12,505 bases of DNA. It comes from DAOUEG01 sp964595455. Lineage in GTDB: Bacteria > Chloroflexota > Dehalococcoidia > Dehalococcoidales > RBG-16-60-22. The position numbers and the translations under genes are program-made. This document shows positions 1 through 5,274 of the stretch, piece by piece. Each line of letters opens with the position of its first letter. Position 1 is the stretch's first letter. The DNA is taken from positions 1-12,505 of the forward strand of contig CAZQQL010000091.1 of NCBI GenBank assembly GCA_964595455.1. Direction: 5' to 3'. The notes below the pieces were generated by a model, which did not search any database, was not told the origin of the DNA, and worked only from the letters and a program-made list of their open reading frames with translations.

Positions 1-10
1 ATAATGAGCG

Positions 11-44
11 GTGACTGGAGTTCAGACGTGTGCTCTTCCGATCT
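11..44 (+). other. Illumina TruSeq adapter left in the assembly
   Basis: These 34 bases match the Illumina TruSeq read-2 adapter end to end. They begin GTGACTGGAGTTCAGACG and end TGCTCTTCCGATCT. Read on the minus strand they append the residues EIGRAHV to the capsid protein, a well-known signature of adapter contamination in translated databases. The ten bases before it (1-10) cannot be trusted either. The real biological sequence starts at about position 45, and the contig edge is artificial. Confidence 0.98.
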
Positions 45-504
45 CGCCCATGGCGATGAGCTGGTCGCCGGAGGTTTCCGTATCGATGAGCTTGCGCAGG
101 CCGTCGAACTGCTTGGGACTGGACGCTTCGTCACCATAGATGAAAACCTCTTCGAAGGTATCGCGGAGAGCCTTGGCCTTGAGTTCGATGACGGCGGCCT
201 CGAGGTCCTGGATATTGCTGCGAGTAGCCTTGAGGAAGTTGTCCACGTCCGCGTCGCCGCCCATGATCTTGAGGTTGGCGGTGAGTTGCTCGAAGGTAGG
301 GGTGGACTCGTCCCAGGTATCGCCGACGTCGTAGAAGTCGATGCCGGGAAGGGTCTTTTCCTGGTTATAGGTCAAGCCGTTGCCGACGATCTCGACGAAC
401 GGCAGGCGCTGGAGAACGGGCGAGTCCTTGACGATGGTCTCGACGACGCCGCGGAGCAGGATATCATTGGATAGTTTGCTGGCTTCAGCCAGGGTCAGTG
501 CCAT
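45..504 (-). CDS. Phage major capsid protein, N-terminal part (cut by adapter)
   Basis: This is the N-terminal 153 residues of a phage major capsid (coat) protein, the shell subunit of a tailed-phage head, most likely HK97-fold. The start is MALTLAEASKLSND. It is followed by a stretch with motifs I recognise from this coat family: VGNGLTYN (residues 40-47), FYDVGDTWDEST (57-68) and GGDADVDNF (82-90). An alpha-helical stretch follows (about 97-120), then IYGDE (122-126), which resembles the spine-helix and early P-domain region. The ATG at 504 has an AGAGG ribosome binding site about 8 bases upstream. About half of a normal coat protein is missing, because the reading frame runs into the adapter at 44; residues 154-160 of the open frame are adapter-encoded. 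It is the last visible gene of the HTH-portal-scaffold-capsid block. The capsid assignment is firm; the exact subfamily is not. Confidence 0.88.
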
Positions 505-570
505 AGTGTTTTACCTCTTTCTTCTTACTTTTTTCCGTTGGCGGCTGCGGTGTTGCCGGAGCCGCCCTAC

Positions 571-623
571 GATGCTGCGTCTCTCGGGGATAAAACCCCC
601 TCTTTCCCCCTTTTCAAGGGGGA
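571..623 (-). repeat. G/C-run hairpin between scaffold and capsid genes
   Basis: On the transcribed (minus) strand this leader holds a CCCCCTT-AAGGGGG hairpin (8-bp stem counting the flanking A-T pair, 605-612 with 616-623, 3-base loop), then a second GGGG-CCCC pairing around 576-600. No T-run follows the first stem, so it is not a standard terminator. It could be an RNA-processing or attenuation element that sets capsid levels relative to scaffold and portal, or a dispersed repeat of the same style as the hairpins at 7028-7056 and 10366-10394. The pairing is directly visible; the function is inferred. Confidence 0.5.
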
Positions 624-635
624 CGACCGGAAGTG

Positions 636-1112
636 CTACCCCGCTTTCGCGCCCAGGGCAAACCTGATCTTTTCCCGTGCCGAGAGTGCGGAGACGTCCG
701 GTATGGTGCGGGGCGGGGCGCCGGCTGGCACCTGCTGCCGGGCGTTTTCCGCCGCCACATCCTGGCGGACCTGTTCCACGAGCGCGCGGGCCTTTTCTGC
801 GGATTCATTTATCTCTGCAATGGTACCGCCGGTGACCAGGTCCGGCGGGAGGCCGGGCCTGACGATGAGGTCGCGATAAGCCCCGACGGCTTCCGCGAGA
901 CTGCCGGACAGGCTGTTGCTTTCGCTGCGGGCGGCTTCGGCAGCCTCACGAAGGACGACCACCTCGGAGTCGCGCTGAGCCACGGTCTCCTGCAGGCGGG
1001 CCAGAGCGTCGTGAGCTTCCAAGACCTGTTCCGCCAGGCGGCTGTTCTCCCGCCTGAGGTCGTCGAGTTCCGGTTGGAGACCCGCTTCTTTTTCGATGTC
1101 CTGTTCTTCCAT
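636..1112 (-). CDS. Probable phage scaffold (head-assembly) protein
   Basis: This 158-residue protein lies between the portal and capsid genes, the usual place for a phage scaffolding protein, which shapes the procapsid and then leaves it. It is acidic and almost wholly helical. Residues 5-65 are a strong coiled coil (ELDDLRRENSRLAEQ, then ETVAQRDSEVVVLREAAE). A Pro/Gly-containing linker follows near 86-95, a second helix spans about 97-125, and a short basic C-terminal segment ends SAREKIRFALGAKAG (144-158). A small basic tail is typical of the coat-binding end of scaffolds. The ATG at 1112 is preceded by AAGGAG with 6 bases between, and this site overlaps the portal stop codon (1124-1126), so the two are probably translationally coupled. 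No sequence family is recognised with certainty; the call rests on position, coiled coil and tail. Confidence 0.72.
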   Translation of the reverse strand: MEEQDIEKEAGLQPELDDLRRENSRLAEQVLEAHDALARLQETVAQRDSEVVVLREAAEAARSESNSLSGSLAEAVGAYRDLIVRPGLPPDLVTGGTIAEINESAEKARALVEQVRQDVAAENARQQVPAGAPPRTIPDVSALSAREKIRFALGAKAG

Positions 1113-1123
1113 AGTCTTCTCCT

Positions 1124-2515
1124 TTATGTTTCTGAGCCTTCCCCGGCGACGGCGGCATCACTCTCTCTCGCGCCGTTACGGCCGGGCAGGGCGTTCAGTT
1201 GCTTGTTCATGCGCAGGATAGAATCACGTTCGGACAGCCAGCGCTGGAACTCGGCGTCCGGGTCCACGACGCCAACCGTTTCCATGGCGGTGCGGCGGGA
1301 ATGAATCCCCGTCTGGACCATGGCCTGTTCCGTACTCACGCGGCGTTCCAGGTCCGCAGGCAGCACCGGGTTCCAGATGACCTGGAGGCGCGGACGCCCG
1401 AAGTCCCCGCCGTGATACTTGCCCAGCAGGGCGAGTACCATCTCATTCCGGCGGTTGTAGGCAGCCGTACGGATGATGCGCTTCCTCCTCACCTTCTGGA
1501 GCAGTGGCTGGAGTTCCAGTTCCAGGGCCACGCCGGAAAGGTCCCGTTCCAGGCCCCCGAACGCCGAGCGCGGCGATTCGGAGAGGTCATGGAGGGCGCG
1601 GAAGAGGAGGTCGATGTAGCTGATGTGCAGGTTGACGCCGCCGCCCTGGAGCAGGTCCAGCAGGTAGGCCTTGGCGTCTTCCGGGAGCGTCCAGACGGCG
1701 CCCGGCCTGACCGCGATGTCTTCCGATTCCTCGACGTTCTCCAGCACAGCGATGGGGTTGCCGGAAAGCTCCAGTATGCGGGACAACTGACTCATCGCCC
1801 GGTTGAGTTCCCGCTGGGATTCCATGATGGGCAGGAGGTCCGAGACGCCCCAGAAGGTCTTGGGTTCCCTCAGGTTCGGAAAGATGACGAACGGGATAAA
1901 GCCGTACGGGTTGGGGCGGCTTTCATGAAGCGAGCTGTCCAGGAAAAGAGCGAATTCACGGTCCGTCCAGACCTCGACGACGGAAGCGGTCCGGGCGGCC
2001 GGGCGGACCTGATAGCGGGATTCGACCTCATCGGCATCGAGGGCGTATTTGGAAGCGACGCGGCGGACCTTGCCGGGATCGTCTCCGTCCCACCAGGCGT
2101 AGAGTCCCTGCACGTCCGGCGAAGTGACCCGGACCGTACCCGTGGTGGCGTCCCAGGTGACCTTGTAGCAGCCGTCGCCGAGGACAGCGCAGTCCGTCTC
2201 GGTCTCCAGGTCGAGTTGTTCCAGCCGATTGGCTGCATAGACTTCCGCGAGGGCGACCTCTGTCCGTCGGGCCTGCCTTACTGCTTCCGGGGATTCATCA
2301 GCAGGATCGACGGCGAAGCCGATGCCTCCCATGAGGTACGAGGTCACTTTCTCGATGAAGACGCGGGCGTAGTTGAAGGTGAGGCGCCGTTCGCCGCGGC
2401 GTTCCCGGCCCGGCCACTGCCCGCCGCTGTAGAAATCCAGCATTTCACGGTAACGGCGGAACCGTTCCGCATCGAGCCGTCCGAGGCCGGTAATGAAATC
2501 CTGTTGTTGCTGCAT
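1124..2515 (-). CDS. Phage portal protein (SPP1 gp6-like)
   Basis: This 463-residue protein would form the dodecameric ring at one capsid vertex through which DNA is packaged and ejected. Recognisable features are the N-terminal RRYREMLDFYSGGQWPGR, the conserved membrane/clip-like segment VIEKVTSYLMGG-type (here FIEKVTSYLMGGIGF), a central beta-rich part with VTSPDVQGLYAWWDGDD, and the portal hallmark PFVIFPN followed by FWGVSDLLPIMESQREL and RAMSQLSRILELSGNP. A long helical C-terminal part follows. Its length is normal for the family (about 400-500). I chose the ATG at 2515 over a GTG 18 bases upstream because AAGGAG lies 6 bases before the ATG and inside the longer reading. The gene begins 14 bases after the stop of the helix-turn-helix gene, and its own stop overlaps the scaffold ribosome binding site. 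No terminase gene lies upstream, which is odd for a complete phage. Confidence 0.9.
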   Translation of the reverse strand: MQQQQDFITGLGRLDAERFRRYREMLDFYSGGQWPGRERRGERRLTFNYARVFIEKVTSYLMGGIGFAVDPADESPEAVRQARRTEVALAEVYAANRLEQLDLETETDCAVLGDGCYKVTWDATTGTVRVTSPDVQGLYAWWDGDDPGKVRRVASKYALDADEVESRYQVRPAARTASVVEVWTDREFALFLDSSLHESRPNPYGFIPFVIFPNLREPKTFWGVSDLLPIMESQRELNRAMSQLSRILELSGNPIAVLENVEESEDIAVRPGAVWTLPEDAKAYLLDLLQGGGVNLHISYIDLLFRALHDLSESPRSAFGGLERDLSGVALELELQPLLQKVRRKRIIRTAAYNRRNEMVLALLGKYHGGDFGRPRLQVIWNPVLPADLERRVSTEQAMVQTGIHSRRTAMETVGVVDPDAEFQRWLSERDSILRMNKQLNALPGRNGARESDAAVAGEGSET

Positions 2516-2529
2516 TGTGTTCTCCTTTT

Positions 2530-2877
2530 TCACAGACTGCTATTCGTTTCGTCGATTGCTATTTCTTCCCGCTGCTTGCAGGCCCGTTGGACGGTACGCA
2601 GGCTGACCCCGAACAAAGAAGCTATTTCCCGCGCCTTCCAGCCGCAGGAGACGAAGATGCGGATATACCTGTTGCGTGTTTTTTTTAACAGACTCTTCGT
2701 GCCGCCGGGCACCTCTTTCAGGCAGTCCGGCAGCGGGCATTGCAGGCAGGAAGCAAAGTATTCGCAGCCTTCATCATGGTAATGGCAGAATTCCGGCGGG
2801 AGGTCTTCTTCCGGTAACGAGAGGGGCGATGCCCCGGGGACTATATCTCCGCTGTTCCTGTACGCTACAACAACCAT
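2530..2877 (-). CDS. Cysteine-rich helix-turn-helix protein heading the phage block
   Basis: This 115-residue protein has two visible parts. Residues 31-52 carry a metal-site pattern C-x6-C-x5-C-x2-C-x4-C (C31, C38, C44, C47, C52, with H32 and H34 nearby), ending CLQCPLPDC, which could hold zinc or an iron-sulfur cluster. Residues 79-103 form a clear helix-turn-helix, GWKAREIASLFGVSLRTVQ, preceded by a basic segment KSLLKKTRNRYIR. The ATG at 2877 has GAGGTG about 5 bases upstream. It is the first gene of the leftward block, 14 bases before the portal start. That position suggests either a terminase small subunit (DNA recognition) or a transcription regulator of the head genes. Terminase small subunits have helix-turn-helix domains, but the cysteine motif and missing large subunit leave this open. 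No specific family is recognised. Confidence 0.7.
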   Translation of the reverse strand: MVVVAYRNSGDIVPGASPLSLPEEDLPPEFCHYHDEGCEYFASCLQCPLPDCLKEVPGGTKSLLKKTRNRYIRIFVSCGWKAREIASLFGVSLRTVQRACKQREEIAIDETNSSL

Positions 2878-2905
2878 TTCTCACCTCTCAAAACCACGCA
2901 AGAGA

Positions 2906-2935
2906 AGATTAGCACACATGTTCTAAGATAGTCAA
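2906..2935 (-). promoter_or_regulatory. Possible leftward promoter for the phage block
   Basis: On the minus strand TTGACT (2930-2935) is followed after 18 bases by TAATCT (2906-2911). The -35 is good and the -10 weak (3 of 6). It lies 29 bases upstream of the helix-turn-helix gene start, the right place to drive the whole leftward block. Confidence 0.4.
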
Positions 2936-2950
2936 GGGTGTTTTGTCACT

Positions 2951-2993
2951 TTTTTGTAAGGATAGGTAACTTACTAAGTATTCCCTACAAAAA
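2951..2993. repeat. Nested inverted repeat in the divergent control region
   Basis: The outer arms are TTTTTGTAAGGATA (2951-2964) and TATTCCCTACAAAAA (2979-2993), which are reverse complements apart from one mismatch and one inserted base. Inside lies a second dyad, ACTTA-C-TAAGT (2969-2979). The element sits between divergently transcribed genes, just upstream of the rightward -35 at 2999, so it is a candidate operator for one of the flanking helix-turn-helix proteins. A recombination or attachment site is an alternative. The symmetry is seen directly; the role is inferred. Confidence 0.55.
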
Positions 2994-2998
2994 TCATC

Positions 2999-3027
2999 TT
3001 GACATTACGTATTTGCGGTGTTAATAT
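2999..3027 (+). promoter_or_regulatory. Sigma70-like promoter of the excisionase-like gene
   Basis: A perfect TTGACA (2999-3004), a 17-base spacer and TAATAT (3022-3027) lie upstream of the gene starting at 3069. Transcription would begin near 3034. The -10 is embedded in a 9-bp inverted repeat, so the promoter is probably repressible. Confidence 0.7.
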
Positions 3028-3049
3028 TGCTTTAACGCAACAATATTAA
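3021..3049. promoter_or_regulatory. Operator-like 9-bp inverted repeat over the -10
   Basis: TTAATATTG (3021-3029) and CAATATTAA (3041-3049) are perfect reverse complements with 11 bases between. An overlapping pair TTGCG (3013-3017) and CGCAA (3036-3040) adds symmetry. The repeat covers the -10 and start point, where a bound repressor would block RNA polymerase. The nearby small DNA-binding protein (3069-3275) is the obvious candidate binder. Confidence 0.55.
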
Positions 3050-3068
3050 GTCCGGGCAAGGAATTGTT

Positions 3069-3275
3069 ATGCCGGTATGGGATAAATATCTGACAGTGAT
3101 AGAAGCCAGCCGACGTTTACGGGTACACCCGGAGACGGTGAAGAGGCTCTGCCGGCAAGGGGACCTTCCGGCGAACAAGATCCACAATACGTGGCTAATA
3201 GACAAAGACATGCTGGACAATTTTGCCGGCACCTATAATCCCAACCGGGGCGCCAGAAAAAGGCTCATGCAATGA
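3069..3275 (+). CDS. Excisionase-family (MerR-like winged-helix) DNA-binding protein
   Basis: This 68-residue protein is the compact helix-turn-helix of the excisionase/MerR-like (HTH_17) superfamily. Its pattern is LTVIEASRRLRVHPETVKRL (residues 8-27), then a wing CRQGDLPANKIHNTWLIDKDML, matching the usual layout of 'read the helix-turn-helix, then G-x-L-P-A-x-K-x-x-x-x-W-x-I'. A short basic tail (NRGARKRLMQ) follows. AAGGA sits 6 bases before the ATG. Proteins of this kind bend DNA in phage excision or act as small regulators; no integrase is visible here, so regulation is at least as likely. The next gene, an exported surface protein, starts 54 bases downstream without an obvious promoter of its own, so the two are probably co-transcribed. 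The family call is firm; the role is inferred. Confidence 0.82.
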   Translation: MPVWDKYLTVIEASRRLRVHPETVKRLCRQGDLPANKIHNTWLIDKDMLDNFAGTYNPNRGARKRLMQ

Positions 3276-3310
3276 AATCATCGACCATTAGTGTCCTTTC
3301 GCGAGTAATT

Positions 3311-3323
3311 CTCCTGTAAGGAG
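3311..3323 (+). promoter_or_regulatory. Small hairpin burying the ribosome binding site
   Basis: CTCCT (3311-3315), a 3-base loop GTA, and AGGAG (3319-3323) pair perfectly. AGGAG is the core of the strong ribosome binding site (AAGGAGG, 3318-3324) of the surface-protein gene starting at 3330. A 5-bp stem could lower translation until melted. It is short enough to be coincidental, although an anti-Shine-Dalgarno placed this exactly is notable. Confidence 0.4.
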
Positions 3324-3329
3324 GCCGGA

Positions 3330-5192
3330 ATGAAAGCCCTATTGAGGTTTTCCGGACCTGGCAGCAAGTTGGTTACAGCGGCGCTCGTTCTATCACTCCT
3401 GGCGCTGGCGGTAATAAGCACTCCCGCCCTGGCGGCGCCGGGCGTCGCCATTTCTCCAAGGACCGGGGCGGCGGGAACCGTGGCGACCATTACCGGGTCG
3501 CTGTTCGATTCATACAAGGGAGATACGGTCTACGTCTTTTTCAACGATGCGCAGATTGACTACAGCCCGTTCTCGGTGCCGGATACCGGCACGTTCGAGG
3601 TGCCGTTCATCGTTCCCGAAGACATCGCGCCCGGCACTTACGTTGTCAAGGTCGCCGGAAAGTATGACGGCACGGAGAAGATCGCTGAGACCACGTTCAC
3701 GGTAGAGAGTACCAATATATATCTGGACATTGTCCGGGGCCCCGTGGGAACAACCGTCACCGTATCCGGGACGGGATTCTATGCCGGTAACGAAGTCGAG
3801 ATTTATTTTTACACTCCTTCACCTATTGAGGCGGGAACGGAGAAGGCTTCCGACATCGGCAGGTTCGACTTCCATTATGTTATCCCCGCCTGCACCGCCG
3901 GGACGCACGCCATGACGGCGACGAACACAAAAGGCGACCAGGCGCAGGCTTCTTTTGAAGTAATACCGGTCATCACGCTGAACGCCGCTTCCGGCGGTCC
4001 CGGTGAGCAGGTAACGGGGGTCGGCCGCGGGTTCGGGGCGAAGCAGAGCTACTCGGTGACCATCGGCGCCCGCAGCGTTGCATCGGGAACGACGGACGCC
4101 GCCGGGAGCTTCGAGTTCAGCTTCTATGTTCCCAATATCAAGGCCAATCTTTATGAAATAACCGTCCAGGACACGGCCGGATATTCCGATATAGAGAAAT
4201 TCACCGTCACGGCGGGCGCCGCCTTGAGCCCCGTCAGCGGGCATATCGGCACGGAGACGACGATACGGGGGGACGGGTTTGCCCCGGGCGGCACCATATC
4301 CATTCATTTCGGCGGTACGCTCATGACCACGGTCAATGCCGATAACAACGGCGGCTTCGTAACCTCGTTCACCATCCCGGCCCAGGCCGGCGGTCCTCAC
4401 ACCGTGGCCGTCAGTGACGGCGCGACCGTGAAAGAGTTCACCTTCACCATAGAAACCATCGCACCGCCCGCGCCGGCGCTTCTCCTGCCAGCGAACGGCA
4501 GCCAGACGGGACGGGGCATTACATTCGACTGGAACGAAGTCACCGATGACAGCCCGCCGGTAACCTATGACCTCCAGGTAGCCACTGACGAGGCATTTAC
4601 CGCCCTGGTCGTGGAGAAGAACGCCATCGTCTCTTCAACGTATACGCTCAGTGCGAATGAAGAGCCGTCAGCTTCAACCGGGCCTGCTGCCTATTTCTGG
4701 CGGATACGCGCCACCGACGGGGCCGGGAACGCTGGCGAATGGACCGCAGCATGGTCGTTCCTCGTCAGCCCTCCGGGAGCGCCGGCGCTGAATACCGCCG
4801 TGGCGGGAGCCAAAGGCGATGAAATCTTACTGGACTGGGAAGACATTACCACACCGAACGGACCGGTAACCTATATGATCGAGGTATCGGCCGACCAGAC
4901 CTTCGGGACCACCGTGGTACAGGAAGACGGCATCACGACCTCAGAGTTTGTCGTGGCCGGCGAAGCCTACTCCGCCCTGAAGAGCGATACGCCCTACTTC
5001 TGGAGGGTGAGAGCTGTCGACGGAGCATCGGTCACGGGTGAGTGGTCGGAGAACGGTATCTTTTCCATAGCTGCTCCATCATCGGCCTTTCCTACGTGGG
5101 CGATCTTTGCTATTGCCGGCATAGGCATCATCATAATCGCCTACCTCGCGTTCCGCATGGGAAGACGTACGGGAGGCGAAAAAGAGGAGTAA
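3330..5192 (+). CDS. Exported membrane-anchored surface protein with IPT/TIG-like and fibronectin-like repeats
   Basis: This 620-residue protein is predicted to sit outside the cell, tethered by its C-terminus. Residues 1-36 are a signal peptide with a long hydrophobic core and an AxA-type end (TPALAAP). Four Ig-like repeats follow, at about 37-126, 128-213, 214-295 and 296-376, each opening with a variant of SP-x-x-G-x-x-GT-x-x-T-I-x-G-x-x-F (for example GPVGTTVTVSGTGF). Two fibronectin/sugar-binding-type modules follow, at about 378-480 and 481-580, each with PVTY near the start and YFWR-[IV]-RA-x-DGA near the end. Residues 588-608 form a membrane helix after FPTWAIFAIAGIG, and the tail is GRRTGGEKEE. 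A very strong AAGGAGG lies 5 bases before the ATG. No catalytic motif is seen, so adhesion, S-layer-like coating or protein-protein contact is the likely role. It shares its whole architecture with the next gene. Confidence 0.82.
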   Translation: MKALLRFSGPGSKLVTAALVLSLLALAVISTPALAAPGVAISPRTGAAGTVATITGSLFDSYKGDTVYVFFNDAQIDYSPFSVPDTGTFEVPFIVPEDIAPGTYVVKVAGKYDGTEKIAETTFTVESTNIYLDIVRGPVGTTVTVSGTGFYAGNEVEIYFYTPSPIEAGTEKASDIGRFDFHYVIPACTAGTHAMTATNTKGDQAQASFEVIPVITLNAASGGPGEQVTGVGRGFGAKQSYSVTIGARSVASGTTDAAGSFEFSFYVPNIKANLYEITVQDTAGYSDIEKFTVTAGAALSPVSGHIGTETTIRGDGFAPGGTISIHFGGTLMTTVNADNNGGFVTSFTIPAQAGGPHTVAVSDGATVKEFTFTIETIAPPAPALLLPANGSQTGRGITFDWNEVTDDSPPVTYDLQVATDEAFTALVVEKNAIVSSTYTLSANEEPSASTGPAAYFWRIRATDGAGNAGEWTAAWSFLVSPPGAPALNTAVAGAKGDEILLDWEDITTPNGPVTYMIEVSADQTFGTTVVQEDGITTSEFVVAGEAYSALKSDTPYFWRVRAVDGASVTGEWSENGIFSIAAPSSAFPTWAIFAIAGIGIIIIAYLAFRMGRRTGGEKEE

Positions 5193-5220
5193 CTTCCATC
5201 ACCAATATTCGTTATAGTAA

Positions 5221-5248
5221 TTGATTGGTAACAATGACAGAATACAAT
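5221..5248 (+). promoter_or_regulatory. Probable promoter of the second surface-protein gene
   Basis: TTGATT (5221-5226), 16 bases, then TACAAT (5243-5248, 5 of 6 to consensus) lie 26 bases before the start codon at 5275. ACCAAT (5201-5206) and ATTGGT (5224-5229) form a dyad that overlaps the -35. The second surface gene can thus be expressed apart from the first. Confidence 0.5.
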
Positions 5249-5274
5249 AGCGTTATCGAGAGGGGAACAACCAG

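Noticed and set aside
1199..2782. 527-codon plus-strand open frame opposite the portal gene
   Set aside because: It is antisense to a clearly recognised portal protein, lacks family motifs, and is explained by the high G+C content at third codon positions.
3069..3275. MerR-family full regulator
   Set aside because: At 68 residues it contains only the DNA-binding unit, with no coiled coil or effector domain, so the excisionase-type small protein is the better call.
3819..4400. 193-codon minus-strand open frame inside the first surface-protein gene
   Set aside because: It lies entirely within a continuous exported repeat protein and shows no ribosome binding site or domain.
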